Shown here in pieces: positions 1-8,872 of a stretch of 64,000 nucleotides of DNA. Under the pieces are notes generated by a model, which saw only the letters and a program-made list of their open reading frames with translations, searched no databases and had not been told where the DNA came from. Numbering within the stretch: the first letter of the stretch is position 1; each line of letters begins with the position of its first letter. The position numbers were made by a program, and so were the translations under genes. Origin of the DNA: an uncultured Desulfobulbaceae bacterium. Its GTDB lineage: Bacteria; Desulfobacterota; Desulfobulbia; Desulfobulbales; Desulfobulbaceae. Location: NCBI GenBank assembly GCA_947259225.1, contig CAMYLK010000011.1:39384-103383 (forward strand), read 5' to 3'.

Positions 1-1741
1 CACGCTTGTCGACCAGCTTTTCAGACATAGTGGTATGTTTCGCGACAACCAGCAGGTTGCCGAACGCCTCATGGACTCCATGGACCTGGAAAGGGAACGA
101 GGAATTACTATTGCCTCAAAAAACGGATCTTATGAGTATAAGGATTTCCATATCAATATCATTGATACCCCCGGCCACGCTGATTTTGGCGGACAGGTAG
201 AACGTGTCCTGCGTATGGCCGACGGGGCTGTACTGCTGGTCGATGCCCAGGAAGGCCCCATGCCGCAGACTTTTTTTGTAGTGAAAAAGGCCCTGGCAGC
301 AAATCTCCCCATCCTGGTTGTAATCAATAAAATAGATAAACCGGGAGCACGATGCGACTGGGCAGTGGACCAGGTCTTTGACCTGCTTGATCGTCTCAAC
401 GCTCCGGACGACATCCTGGACTTTCCTGTTGTTTATGCTTCAGCCAAAGACGGCTTTGCCATAAGTGAACCGGACGATCCTGTAGCGGAGGATACCGGCA
501 TGAATGTAATATCAGATATGATCTTACAGCACGTTCCCCCGCCATCAGGAGATGAAGGGGAACCCCTTCAACTTCAGATCAACACTATTGATTACTCTCC
601 GTACCTTGGACGTTTGGGCATTGGCAAGTTGGTGAACGGTAGAATCAATATTAACAGCAATGTGGTTGTGGGACGTCGTGACGGCTCTATCAAGCCTATC
701 CGCATCACTAAAATTTTCGGGTTTGTCGGTGACCAGCAGGTACCTATCGAATCTGCAACCACCGGAGAGATAGTTGCCGTTGCCGGAATGGATGATGTCA
801 CAGTCGGAGTAACATTCACAGACCCGGATGATCCCCGGCCGCTCCCACTCATTGAAATTGATCCGCCCACCATTTCCATGAATTTTATCCCCAATGATTC
901 CCCTTTTGCAGGGCTCGAAGGCAAATATGTCACTTCACGTCACCTCGAGGAAAGACTCAACCGGGAAACACTGGCAGATGTTGCCCTCCGGGTAGAACCT
1001 CTGACGGAAGGTGTCGGTTTTCAAGTTTCAGGCCGTGGTGAACTCCACCTTTCCATCCTTATTGAAAAGATGCGGCGGGAAGGGTACGAGTTTCAGGTAA
1101 CCCGTCCCCATGTCATAATGAAAGAGGACGGGGGACAGACATTGGAACCATACGAGGAACTGACTGTTGACGTTGATGAACAGTACCAGGGCGTTGTTAT
1201 TGAGAAACTCGGAAATCTCAAAGGCATTCTTCTTGACCTGCAGGTCGAAAACAGGATGGCCAGGATGAAGTTCAAAGTACCTACCCGAGGACTTCTGGGC
1301 TACCGGTCAGAATTCATGACCGATACCAGAGGAATGGGAGTGATGAACTATGTCTTTGCAGAGTGGGGACCCTATGCGGGTGAAATCCAGAACAGGACAA
1401 GCGGGGTGATGATTGTCAAGGAACCCTGCACAACTGTTGCTTATGCCCTTTTTAATTTGCAGGACCGTGGACAGCTTTTTCTTGGTCCAGGCATAGATGT
1501 ATATAAAGGCCAGATTATCGGGGAACACTGTCGCCCCGCGGATCTGGTTGTCAATCCGGCCAAAGGAAAAAAGCTGACTAATGTCCGTGCCGCCGGTTCA
1601 GATGAAGCAGTTATTTTAACGCCGCCCCTTGACATGAGCCTGGAAGATTGCATAGCATATATTAATGATGACGAACTGGTTGAAATAACGCCTTCCGCTA
1701 TTCGGCTTCGTAAACAAAAAGATGCCAGAATAAGGGCGTGA
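1..1741 (+). CDS. typA: Ribosome-associated GTPase TypA/BipA (5' end outside window)
   Basis: Translational GTPase of the EF-G/LepA superfamily that binds the ribosome and helps 50S assembly and stress adaptation. The frame is open from base 2 (TLVDQLFRHSGMF), so the P-loop lies upstream of the window. The G2 region RERGITI, G3 DTPGHADFGG, G4 NKID and G5 SAKDG are all visible, followed by the EF-G-like beta barrel, the domain III/V regions and the TypA-specific C-terminus, which includes RGLLGYRSEF. The stop is at 1739-1741. The visible part, about 580 codons, fits the family's usual 600-615 residues. The identification is secure; only the start is missing. Confidence 0.96.
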   Translation, partial: TLVDQLFRHSGMFRDNQQVAERLMDSMDLERERGITIASKNGSYEYKDFHINIIDTPGHADFGGQVERVLRMADGAVLLVDAQEGPMPQTFFVVKKALAANLPILVVINKIDKPGARCDWAVDQVFDLLDRLNAPDDILDFPVVYASAKDGFAISEPDDPVAEDTGMNVISDMILQHVPPPSGDEGEPLQLQINTIDYSPYLGRLGIGKLVNGRININSNVVVGRRDGSIKPIRITKIFGFVGDQQVPIESATTGEIVAVAGMDDVTVGVTFTDPDDPRPLPLIEIDPPTISMNFIPNDSPFAGLEGKYVTSRHLEERLNRETLADVALRVEPLTEGVGFQVSGRGELHLSILIEKMRREGYEFQVTRPHVIMKEDGGQTLEPYEELTVDVDEQYQGVVIEKLGNLKGILLDLQVENRMARMKFKVPTRGLLGYRSEFMTDTRGMGVMNYVFAEWGPYAGEIQNRTSGVMIVKEPCTTVAYALFNLQDRGQLFLGPGIDVYKGQIIGEHCRPADLVVNPAKGKKLTNVRAAGSDEAVILTPPLDMSLEDCIAYINDDELVEITPSAIRLRKQKDARIRA

Positions 1742-1783
1742 CCTGAAAGTCATGAAAAAATTTCTCGCTATGGTGAGCAGGCT

Positions 1784-1945
1784 ATGAAAGAAATTATATA
1801 TATTGGTATCGCAATAGCAGCCTCAATTGGAACTTTTGTACTGGTTTCAAAAAAAACAGGTAACGACTGCGTCCCCTGACTGCTTCTCTATAGCTCCCTG
1901 GGTGTGGGAGTCGTCGTCTATGCCCTGTTAAAGTTTATCTTTTAA
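1784..1945 (+). CDS. Candidate small membrane selenoprotein (in-frame TGA at 1877-1879)
   Basis: From ATG 1784 there are 31 codons ([16 protein letters not shown]..., one membrane helix, then KKTGNDCVP), then TGA at 1877-1879. The same frame then continues for 21 codons ([21 protein letters not shown]), a clean second membrane helix, to TAA at 1943-1945. Read through, it is a 53-residue hairpin membrane protein with Cys-Val-Pro-Sec, a CxxU redox motif, at the start of helix 2. A stem-loop begins 13 nt after the TGA. A YedE-type selenium-associated transporter lies at 51.5 kb. The 3' end overlaps the convergent NUDIX gene by 11 bp. The alternative is a small gene with a nonsense mutation, or chance. 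I do not recognise a family. Confidence 0.5.
1877..1911 (+). promoter_or_regulatory. Candidate bacterial SECIS element
   Basis: Starting 13 nt after the in-frame TGA (1877-1879), GCTCCC (1893-1898) pairs with GGGAGT (1906-1911) around the 7-nt loop TGGGTGT. The loop carries a GGU about 22 nt past the UGA. Known bacterial SECIS elements sit directly downstream of the UGA and need a short upper stem with G/GU in the apical loop. The geometry fits by eye; no folding was computed. Confidence 0.45.
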
Positions 1946-2372
1946 CCTTTTCCTGCTTCATGGAATAGTAATCTGCAAGGATTCTTGCGTGATCGAAGGC
2001 TAGGTCCGGCAGGCTTTCCTGCGTAAAAATATCCGCTGTTTTCGCATCATCTCCCCCGACAGGTTTCCCTGAAGCCCTGGCCATAAATACGGTTGAAGCC
2101 GTATGCATTCTTGAGTCGCGCTGCGGATCGGAATAGGTGTGGAACTGGCTCAGCTGTTCTACTTCTAAACCAGTCTCTTCAAATGCCTCCCGCACAGCTG
2201 CATCCTCAAAGGATTCCCCATAATCCACAAAGCCGCCGGGCAAAGCCCAGCCGTATGGCGGATTCTTCCGTTCAATCAGAACAATGCCTCCTTCAACTTC
2301 GATAATAATATCTACTGTCGGAACCGGATTTTGGGAAACAGGTATTTCTGCACCACATTTCGTACACTTCAT
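1935..2372 (-). CDS. NUDIX hydrolase
   Basis: 145-residue NUDIX phosphohydrolase. The Nudix box is complete ([24 protein letters not shown], matching GX5EX7REUXEEXGU) and follows a strand with [14 protein letters not shown]. The short N-terminal piece [11 protein letters not shown] looks like half of a zinc knuckle, as in some NADH-pyrophosphatase or ADP-ribose hydrolase types. The substrate cannot be told from sequence; ADP-ribose or another nucleoside diphosphate derivative is likely. It is the last gene of a reverse-strand run after the panE-like and HAD genes, with a 24-bp gap to the HAD gene. Confidence 0.88.
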   Translation of the reverse strand: MKCTKCGAEIPVSQNPVPTVDIIIEVEGGIVLIERKNPPYGWALPGGFVDYGESFEDAAVREAFEETGLEVEQLSQFHTYSDPQRDSRMHTASTVFMARASGKPVGGDDAKTADIFTQESLPDLAFDHARILADYYSMKQEKVKR

Positions 2373-2396
2373 GTTTAAAAAATTAAGAGAAAATAT

Positions 2397-2969
2397 TTAC
2401 AAACATAATGCCCTGATATCCTGCCAGTTCCTGACTTTGCTGAAAGCGTGTCTTCCCTCATTCCAGGGCTGAGAATACACTATCGGTGTGATCCCGGCTT
2501 CGACAAGCTGATGACATGTTTCAGCCCGGTCATCAATAAAACACTCCAGGCCGTATTTCCTTACATGACGGGGTTTGTCATCATGAGCCCCCATGGCGAC
2601 AACCTTAATGTTGTTACAGGCTGTCGGCTGCATGACTGAATGCAACCATTCCCGGACGGGTTCAGGTTCGGGTCGCGCTGTTACGAGAGTGACTGTGGCC
2701 TGCCGGGTCAGTTCCTCTAAAACTTTTACAGCTCCTGACATGGGCTTTAAGCCGACATCAACAGAATCGAGCAGGATCCGCCGGAAAACAGCCTCGACCA
2801 CCACGGGATCCATATCCAGACAATACTCCACATCAAAATGTGTGATATCCTCGAGCCTGATGGAACAGTAGCCATAGTCTTCACAGGACAATCGAATAAA
2901 AGCTTCGGCAGTGTCGGCCACAACTCCGTCAAAATCAAATCCCAGCCGTGAGGGATGAATTTTTGTCAC
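2397..2969 (-). CDS. HAD-superfamily hydrolase
   Basis: Small haloacid-dehalogenase-type phosphatase, 190 residues from GTG 2969. Motif I is FDFDGVVADT (nucleophile and acid/base Asp), motif II is TLVTARPEPEPV and motif III/IV is CFIDDRAETCHQL. I chose GTG 2969 because GGAGG sits 6 nt upstream. A longer reading from 3059 would run 71 nt into the upstream gene and add residues that look like frame-shadow. It lies 19 nt after the ketopantoate-reductase-like gene, so the two are probably co-transcribed. The substrate is unknown; it could be a sugar phosphate or nucleotide phosphatase. Confidence 0.82.
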   Translation of the reverse strand: MTKIHPSRLGFDFDGVVADTAEAFIRLSCEDYGYCSIRLEDITHFDVEYCLDMDPVVVEAVFRRILLDSVDVGLKPMSGAVKVLEELTRQATVTLVTARPEPEPVREWLHSVMQPTACNNIKVVAMGAHDDKPRHVRKYGLECFIDDRAETCHQLVEAGITPIVYSQPWNEGRHAFSKVRNWQDIRALCL

Positions 2970-2988
2970 CAATAACCTCCAGACATGG

Positions 2989-3936
2989 TCAGATATACGA
3001 AGCTTCCAGTGCCCTGACCTGACGAACAAGCTCGATATTGACAGGTGTTGCAATACCAAGCTTTGAACCTACAGTAACTATAGCTCCGTTAATAGCATCA
3101 ATTTCAGTCATACGCTTCTTCATAACATCCTGAAGCATCGAAGAAATATTATCCTGTGTTTTTTTACACACTGCAAAGGTGGCCCGGACCGGATCTGCTG
3201 CAACCGGAATGTTCTTCGCTCGTGCCACCTGTTCAGCCTCTCGAACTGCTTTCTCCATCAATTCCATGGTTGCCGATGAATTGAGCAGCTCACCGTTTCT
3301 GCAATTGTGTATTGCGGTCAAGGCATTGATACCGGTATTGACAAAAAGTTTGGCCCAGATGTGTTTCAAAGGCTCCAGGGTCATCTCAGCCTTCATTCCT
3401 GCTGCATTAAGGAGGGCAACAATGTTATCCAGTACCTTATCACTTCTTTTTGCAGGCCCGGTCAGCAGGCCCAGTCGTGTTACCCCCTTTCCACCGTGGC
3501 GGACATGACCCGGCTTCAATAATGCCGCTCCCTCCGAGGTAATTCCTACTCCGGCGGCACAGGGAGAATGTGTGATAGCATCAAGGTGGCCTATGCCGTT
3601 CTGCATGGCTATCAGTAGAGTTCTGTCGGTGAGAAATGGAGCAACTCTTTCAAGAGCCGAAGTGACGGCTGTCGACTTTACACATAAAAACACAAGATCT
3701 GATCGGTTGCAGATGTTGGGATCAGCTGTTACATGAGGCCGACACAGAATTTTCTGTTCCCCCTCTTCAAAAAGAAGACCGTGGGTATGGAGGAGTTCGG
3801 CCCGTTCAGGCCTGTAGTCTAGAAGGTGGAGAGACAGGTTGTCATTGCCGGCCCTGCTGTTTTCCTTATTCAGCAGAAAAAGCCTCGCACCCAGCAGGGA
3901 GCCGAGAGCGCCTGGACCGACAATGACAATACGCAT
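2989..3936 (-). CDS. Ketopantoate reductase family protein (PanE/ApbA-like)
   Basis: 315-residue NADPH-dependent reductase of the 2-dehydropantoate 2-reductase family, which makes pantoate in coenzyme A synthesis. The N-terminus has the Rossmann motif VGPGALGSLLG. LVFLCVKSTA and the QNG motif follow, and then the catalytic Lys and Asn in IWAKLFVNTGINALTAI. The C-terminal helical domain is full length. It heads a reverse-strand cluster with the HAD and NUDIX genes. Some members reduce other 2-keto acids, so panE itself is likely but not certain. Confidence 0.85.
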   Translation of the reverse strand: MRIVIVGPGALGSLLGARLFLLNKENSRAGNDNLSLHLLDYRPERAELLHTHGLLFEEGEQKILCRPHVTADPNICNRSDLVFLCVKSTAVTSALERVAPFLTDRTLLIAMQNGIGHLDAITHSPCAAGVGITSEGAALLKPGHVRHGGKGVTRLGLLTGPAKRSDKVLDNIVALLNAAGMKAEMTLEPLKHIWAKLFVNTGINALTAIHNCRNGELLNSSATMELMEKAVREAEQVARAKNIPVAADPVRATFAVCKKTQDNISSMLQDVMKKRMTEIDAINGAIVTVGSKLGIATPVNIELVRQVRALEASYI

Positions 3937-3957
3937 GGAAAAGTATCCAGCGTTGAA

Positions 3958-4863
3958 TTATTTTATTTCCGCTTCCTCAACTATAACATTGTACTTGTAT
4001 CCCGCCCCGAAATCACGATCGGCGTAGAGTGTTCCTTCAACCACAACAACAGAGTCTTTTTCGGCCTCTGCCAGGGTGGTGACAACAAGATCATGGGTTT
4101 TGTTAGCGGCATCACCGGTCCCATCCTGTATGTGCAGCCAGTTTTTACCCATAATCATCGGAGATACTTTTACAACCTTGCCACGGACCAGGACCTTCTT
4201 ATTATTCAGTTCCAGTTTTTTCTCAAAAAGCTCACCCACCGTATAGGCATTCTCACCTTCGGCTTTCTCCACTTTTACTTCCGAGGAAGGGACCATGGCA
4301 GCTTTGCTTCCACCTGTTGCCTGCCCTTGACCTGCCGTGCTCGGACCTCCGGCAGCTCCCTCTGCCTGCAGGGCTTCGGAAAAACTTCCACCGGCGGCTC
4401 CACCACTTATTGGCGGCGCGTTGGGAACATTCGCATGGGGATCTGCCTGCGCTCCGGAACCCTGAGCTGCGGGTGCTTTTTTATCACCAAGTCCACCTGT
4501 AAAAATAATACTGTCAAAGGTACGACCGAGAGTTTTTGATTCAAAATTACGCATCTCCATACCATGAGTAACACTTACATCCTGTCCTTTCTCAATTTTA
4601 GTCTGCGGGATGGCAACCCAGGCAGGTCCCTTATCATCGTCAATCTCCACATAGGTGTATCCACCGACATCCATTGTCTCCAGTACCTTGCCTTTAATAT
4701 CAACACTTGGTCTTACCTGCTTTGCAGGTGCCTGCTCAGCCTGAACAGTTACCGGCTGTTTCTCAGCCTGCACTGAACCTTCCTGATCAGCTGATTTACA
4801 GCCGGTGCCGCTGACCAGTAAAAGAAAGACCGCTAACACTATCTGGCTTCGATAAAACATCAT
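3958..4863 (-). CDS. Lipoprotein with OB-fold-like domains
   Basis: 301 residues. A signal peptide ends in a lipobox (LLVSGTGC) at about residue 22, so the protein is probably an envelope lipoprotein. After a charged linker come two related beta-rich segments: residues about 45-115 (GKVLETMDVGGYTYVEIDD) and 215-300 (VRGKVVKVSPMIMGKNWLHIQDGTG). A Gly/Ala/Pro-rich spacer separates them. The second segment is typical of the OB-fold 'nucleic-acid-binding' domain found in many exported proteins of unknown role. GGAG lies 6 nt before ATG 4863. Function unknown. Confidence 0.72.
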   Translation of the reverse strand: MMFYRSQIVLAVFLLLVSGTGCKSADQEGSVQAEKQPVTVQAEQAPAKQVRPSVDIKGKVLETMDVGGYTYVEIDDDKGPAWVAIPQTKIEKGQDVSVTHGMEMRNFESKTLGRTFDSIIFTGGLGDKKAPAAQGSGAQADPHANVPNAPPISGGAAGGSFSEALQAEGAAGGPSTAGQGQATGGSKAAMVPSSEVKVEKAEGENAYTVGELFEKKLELNNKKVLVRGKVVKVSPMIMGKNWLHIQDGTGDAANKTHDLVVTTLAEAEKDSVVVVEGTLYADRDFGAGYKYNVIVEEAEIK

Positions 4864-4965
4864 GAATTTCTCCTATTATTTATAAATTTATAAAGAGTTG
4901 CGGGGTAAAATATCCTCTATACTTATAAGGGGTCACTTACAGTGTGTCAACAACCAGATGGTAAA

Positions 4966-5490
4966 TCAAAACAAGGTTTCGAGATGTTCCAGAACGGCAG
5001 CAGCCAGCACACTATATCCATGCGGACTGAAATGGACTCCGTCTACTAAAAAACAGGGATTGCCGACCGGTCGGCAATGCATATGAAAAGCAGAAGAAAG
5101 CTCCAGGAAAAAACAACCTGCCCGCTGCGCGGTTTCCTTGAGTTCTGAATTGACTGACTCCAGAACATTTTCATGTATCCATGGGAGCCGCATGGGTGCT
5201 ATACCGATCACAGTTATCCCGGATTCAGGTTCCAGCAGTTTCAGCCTGGGAAGCATGGTTGCCAAAATTGCCGGGAAACTCTGGTCTCCCATGAGAAGAT
5301 CATTGGTCCCGGACATAATGAAAATATGATCGGGTTCAGCTGTTCTTTCAGTCTCCCAGCCAAGGCGTGCTGACAATTCCCCCACCGTTTCACCAGCCAC
5401 CCCTCGGTTGAAGGACAGATATCCGGGCAGCAATTCATTCCAGTTGCCATATTCAATTAAGGAGTCACCCAGCAACAACAACGTCTGCAT
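4966..5490 (-). CDS. SGNH/GDSL-family hydrolase
   Basis: 174-residue esterase/lipase-like hydrolase. Block I is LLLGDSLIEYGNW with the nucleophile Ser. Block II has RGVAGETVGEL (Gly oxyanion hole), block III is IMSGTNDLL (Asn) and block V is DGVHFSPHGY (Asp and His). No signal peptide is seen, so it is probably cytoplasmic, like the TesA-like or arylesterase-like small members. The substrate is unknown. The gene is 31 bp downstream of the debranching enzyme on the same strand, so the two may be co-transcribed. Confidence 0.87.
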   Translation of the reverse strand: MQTLLLLGDSLIEYGNWNELLPGYLSFNRGVAGETVGELSARLGWETERTAEPDHIFIMSGTNDLLMGDQSFPAILATMLPRLKLLEPESGITVIGIAPMRLPWIHENVLESVNSELKETAQRAGCFFLELSSAFHMHCRPVGNPCFLVDGVHFSPHGYSVLAAAVLEHLETLF

Positions 5491-5521
5491 ATTTCCTCAA
5501 CTTTGATTTTTCAAGAGTTTA

Positions 5522-7621
5522 TCATGATTGAAGTACGATACAGCTCATCGGGTAAACCGTAATTTCCGCACCGGAAGCTATAGGCACTCCATTCTCACGA
5601 GATACAATATCTGCCGGAGACTCAAGGTACGTATCAATAATTTTTTTCCAGGTCCTTGTCCGATGGCGTGTCGGGGGGCTCGGCACTGTAAATATTTTTT
5701 TCTGCTTACGATGTCCGTTTATCATTATAAAAAAATCATCGTCGTCGTCTTCCAGCACTGAACCGTTAAGTGTCAGTCCAAGGATTTTACACTGATCGGA
5801 CCAGTCCTGCACACCCGGATTCAAACCCTGCCAGATAATTTCATGAAGGTGCGGAGGGTCATTCTCCGGATGAAATGGCATAAAAAAATCATCCCGCCTG
5901 AAAACGGGGTGGTCCATTCTCAAACGTATCAGTTTGCGAAAAAAATCGAACTGCTGCCGGTTCCTCTCCAGAAATTCCCAGTTCACCCAGCTGATCTCAT
6001 TGTCCTGGCACCAGGCATTATTATTACCCTTCTGGCTTCTGCCAAACTCATCACCAGCCACCAGCATCGGTACCCCCTGGGACAGAAAAAGAATCACAGC
6101 CATGGTCCGTATACGCCTGTATCGAAACTCAAGAATTTCTTTTTCATCCGACTCCCCTTCCACACCACTGTTCCAGCTGATGTTGTTGTTTTCCCCGTCC
6201 TGATTTTCCTCCCCGTTCATATGGTTGTGCTTTTCGTTATAGCTGACAAGATCAGACAGCGTGAATCCATCATGGCTGGTAATGAAATTGATTGAATTGC
6301 AGGGCTGCCGATCACCATGGCTGTACAGATCAGAACTTCCGGCGATACGTGTTGCCAGGGCTGATACATTACCCGGATATCCGCTCATAAATGCGCGAAC
6401 GTCATCCCTGAAACGGCCGTTCCACTCTGCCCAGCGTTTGTGTGTTGAAAAACTCCCGACCTGATAAAGCCCGGCTGCATCCCATGCCTCAGCAATTATT
6501 TTAGCATCTGCCAGAACAGGATCTTCCGCTATCTGTTCAACAACAGGAGGATTTGAAAGCACATTTCCCTCCTGGTCACGGCCGAGGATGGAAGCCAGAT
6601 CAAACCTGAATCCATCCACATGCATTTCTACAACCCACCACCGCAAAGCCCTCATGATCAGGTTTCTTACAATCGGGTGGTTACAGTTGACGGTATTTCC
6701 GCATCCGGAAAAATTCAGATACTCCCTGGTATCAGGATCAAGAAGGTAAAATATAGTATTGTCTATTCCCCGGAAACTTGTTGTAGGCCCGTCTTCCCCA
6801 CCTTCAGCAGTATGATTGAAGACAATATCCAGGATAACCTCTATTCCAGCACGGTGGAGGTCCTTGACCATATCACGAAATTCGTTAATCTGTCTGTTTG
6901 CCTCGATACAATAATTTGACTTGGGTGCAAAAAATGAGAGAGGACTGTATCCCCAGAAATTCTTTAACTTTTCTCCGGTTTCCGGGTTTCGGAACAGGGT
7001 TTCATTTTCGTTGAACTCCATGACTGGCATCAACTCTAAAGCTGTAACACCAAGTTCCTTTAAGTAAGGAATTTTCTCAACTACACCGGCAAAGGTTCCC
7101 GGATGCCTTACACCTGACGAATGATGCGCCGTATATCCGCGTACATGCATTTCATATATAACCGTGTCTTTAAGGGGAGTCGCAAGCGGCCTGTCTCCCT
7201 CCCAGTCATACTCTGTTTCTTCCATCTGACAGCATGGCTGTTTACCGAGACATTGACGGGCCTCACCCCATGAAGATGAGGCAAGGGCTTTTGCGTAAGG
7301 ATCTATCAGAATAATGCTGTCATCGAAACAGTGACCGGTTTTATCAGGATCATAGGGACCGCCTACCCTGTAACCGTACATAAAAGCTGATGGCAGGTTT
7401 TTTACCAGGATATGCCATATATCCCCGGTCTTGTTCTTTTCAGCATCAAGGAGAAACTCTCTTTGACCTGTATTCTCTTTGTCTGAAGAAAAACTAAAAT
7501 CCAGTACAAGTGTCACAGATTGCGCATGCCTTGAGAAAAGAACAAAATTGACACCTTCCGGGAAAAAAGTAGCTCCATACGGTTGCGGGTGGCCTATTTC
7601 TGTCCTGAGCTCATTTTTCAT
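5522..7621 (-). CDS. glgX: Glycogen debranching enzyme (isoamylase type, GH13)
   Basis: 699-residue GlgX/TreX-type debranching enzyme that cleaves alpha-1,6 branches in glycogen or limit dextrins. An N-terminal CBM48-like domain (PYGATFFPEGVNFVLFS) is followed by a GH13 barrel. The catalytic set is present: DIVFNHTAEG, the nucleophile Asp in DGFRFDLASIL, the acid/base Glu in IIAEAWDAAG and SHDG. The C-terminal beta domain ends at SCIVLQS. Length is normal for the family. It is divergent from the DUF1566 gene across a 116-bp AT-rich gap that probably holds both promoters. Confidence 0.94.
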   Translation of the reverse strand: MKNELRTEIGHPQPYGATFFPEGVNFVLFSRHAQSVTLVLDFSFSSDKENTGQREFLLDAEKNKTGDIWHILVKNLPSAFMYGYRVGGPYDPDKTGHCFDDSIILIDPYAKALASSSWGEARQCLGKQPCCQMEETEYDWEGDRPLATPLKDTVIYEMHVRGYTAHHSSGVRHPGTFAGVVEKIPYLKELGVTALELMPVMEFNENETLFRNPETGEKLKNFWGYSPLSFFAPKSNYCIEANRQINEFRDMVKDLHRAGIEVILDIVFNHTAEGGEDGPTTSFRGIDNTIFYLLDPDTREYLNFSGCGNTVNCNHPIVRNLIMRALRWWVVEMHVDGFRFDLASILGRDQEGNVLSNPPVVEQIAEDPVLADAKIIAEAWDAAGLYQVGSFSTHKRWAEWNGRFRDDVRAFMSGYPGNVSALATRIAGSSDLYSHGDRQPCNSINFITSHDGFTLSDLVSYNEKHNHMNGEENQDGENNNISWNSGVEGESDEKEILEFRYRRIRTMAVILFLSQGVPMLVAGDEFGRSQKGNNNAWCQDNEISWVNWEFLERNRQQFDFFRKLIRLRMDHPVFRRDDFFMPFHPENDPPHLHEIIWQGLNPGVQDWSDQCKILGLTLNGSVLEDDDDDFFIMINGHRKQKKIFTVPSPPTRHRTRTWKKIIDTYLESPADIVSRENGVPIASGAEITVYPMSCIVLQS

Positions 7622-7737
7622 ATTGACCTGATAATGATAATTATTTATATTTTATTCACTTTTGGTTGGTTAATGTAATTTTATTGATAACATTGTATCC
7701 TGTTTTACTTCATTATTAAACTTTTACGGAGGACATT

Positions 7738-8676
7738 ATGGGACTGTTCAGCAAACTCGACCTTGCCGTGTCATCAACAATAGATTGGGAGATGACCCCT
7801 GAATATACTTTCGGAACATTTGAAAGCTGGGGAGGTAAAGAACGGGTTCGAAGTAAAAGTGAGCGGATTTATTATTTTTTTATTGATAACTGGGGAGACA
7901 GCCCAAAGCTCTGTCTAATGGAACGCGGCATAAAACACGCCCGTGTGGTTGCTGAGATACTTGCCCCGAGAGACATGGTTGAAAAATGTGTAAGCCACCA
8001 GGGTAAAGTCGCATTTTTCGAAAGAAGTTTTGGTATTGATGATGACCTGAAAGAATGGCTGGTGACCAATGTGCTTGAAACTGATGATGACTCCAAGATC
8101 ATACCCATCGAAGCTGAAGACGAGGAAACATTAATAGATACGGGTCTGCCTGGCAGAAATGAGCCTGTGCCTGAGCTCAGTTATGTCACCATGCCGAGCC
8201 AGAAGGTGGAACTTGCCGAAAAAGATGTTGTCGCTCTTATCAAACAATACAACTTTTATGACTGTGAACGTAACACGGAAGGTAATTTTAATAATTACTT
8301 TGTGGATAATAAAGATTACCTGACAGTGTCCGACAAAGTAACCGGTCTCATGTGGCAGAGAGAAGGAATGGATATCATGAGTTACCGGATGCTGAACCTG
8401 GAGGTTGATAAGCTGAACAGAGAAAAATTTGGCGGACACTCTGACTGGAGAATTCCAACTCTGGAAGAGGCAATGTCACTTATGGAATCTTCTCTCAATG
8501 ACAAAGATCAGCATATCCATCACTGCTTTTCATCCCAACAGCCATTCATATTTGTCGATGCTACGCGAGACCCAGGTGGGTACTGGTTCGTGGACTATAA
8601 ACATGGGCGCGCTTTCTGGGCTTCCGGAACAATTCCGGGAGGTTTTGGGAGGCTGTGCAGAACTGATACCGAATAG
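7738..8676 (+). CDS. DUF1566 (Lcl C-terminal) domain protein
   Basis: 312 residues. The C-terminal 110 residues (DYLTVSDKVTGLMWQREG ... HSDWRIPTLEEAMSLME ... YWFVDYKHGRAFW ... RLCR) are a DUF1566 domain, a fold found in surface or regulatory proteins of unknown role. The N-terminal 190 residues are unassigned. They begin MGLFSKLDLAVSSTIDWEM, with no signal peptide. GGAGG lies 5 nt before ATG 7738. A strong hairpin terminator follows at 8721-8756. It looks like a monocistronic gene with a cytoplasmic product. Confidence 0.75.
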   Translation: MGLFSKLDLAVSSTIDWEMTPEYTFGTFESWGGKERVRSKSERIYYFFIDNWGDSPKLCLMERGIKHARVVAEILAPRDMVEKCVSHQGKVAFFERSFGIDDDLKEWLVTNVLETDDDSKIIPIEAEDEETLIDTGLPGRNEPVPELSYVTMPSQKVELAEKDVVALIKQYNFYDCERNTEGNFNNYFVDNKDYLTVSDKVTGLMWQREGMDIMSYRMLNLEVDKLNREKFGGHSDWRIPTLEEAMSLMESSLNDKDQHIHHCFSSQQPFIFVDATRDPGGYWFVDYKHGRAFWASGTIPGGFGRLCRTDTE

Positions 8677-8720
8677 TCACATAAGAGTATCTTACTCTTC
8701 ATTCTGACTCCTCCTTATAT

Positions 8721-8756
8721 AAAAGACAGCCGGCGTTTTACCGCCGGCTGTCTTTT
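8721..8756. terminator. Bidirectional intrinsic terminator
   Basis: A perfect 15-bp stem (8721-8735 with 8742-8756) has a 6-nt loop, with an A-run on the left and a T-run on the right. It can end transcription from the DUF1566 gene (+). The same hairpin could act on the opposite strand, although the carboxypeptidase gene (-) ends 117 bp away. Confidence 0.9.
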
Positions 8757-8872
8757 ATAATTCAATCTTTAATTTATCAATCAGTCAGGAAATTGGGAGC
8801 AGACTGTATGCCGCATTAATGGTATTTCGTTACAAGGTGCCCTTTCAATTCAACTTAAACGGTAAATCGCCC

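Noticed and set aside
3826..4539. 237-codon forward frame
   Set aside because: It is antisense to the OB-fold lipoprotein and the end of the panE-like gene, both of which have clear motifs, and its composition is not protein-like.
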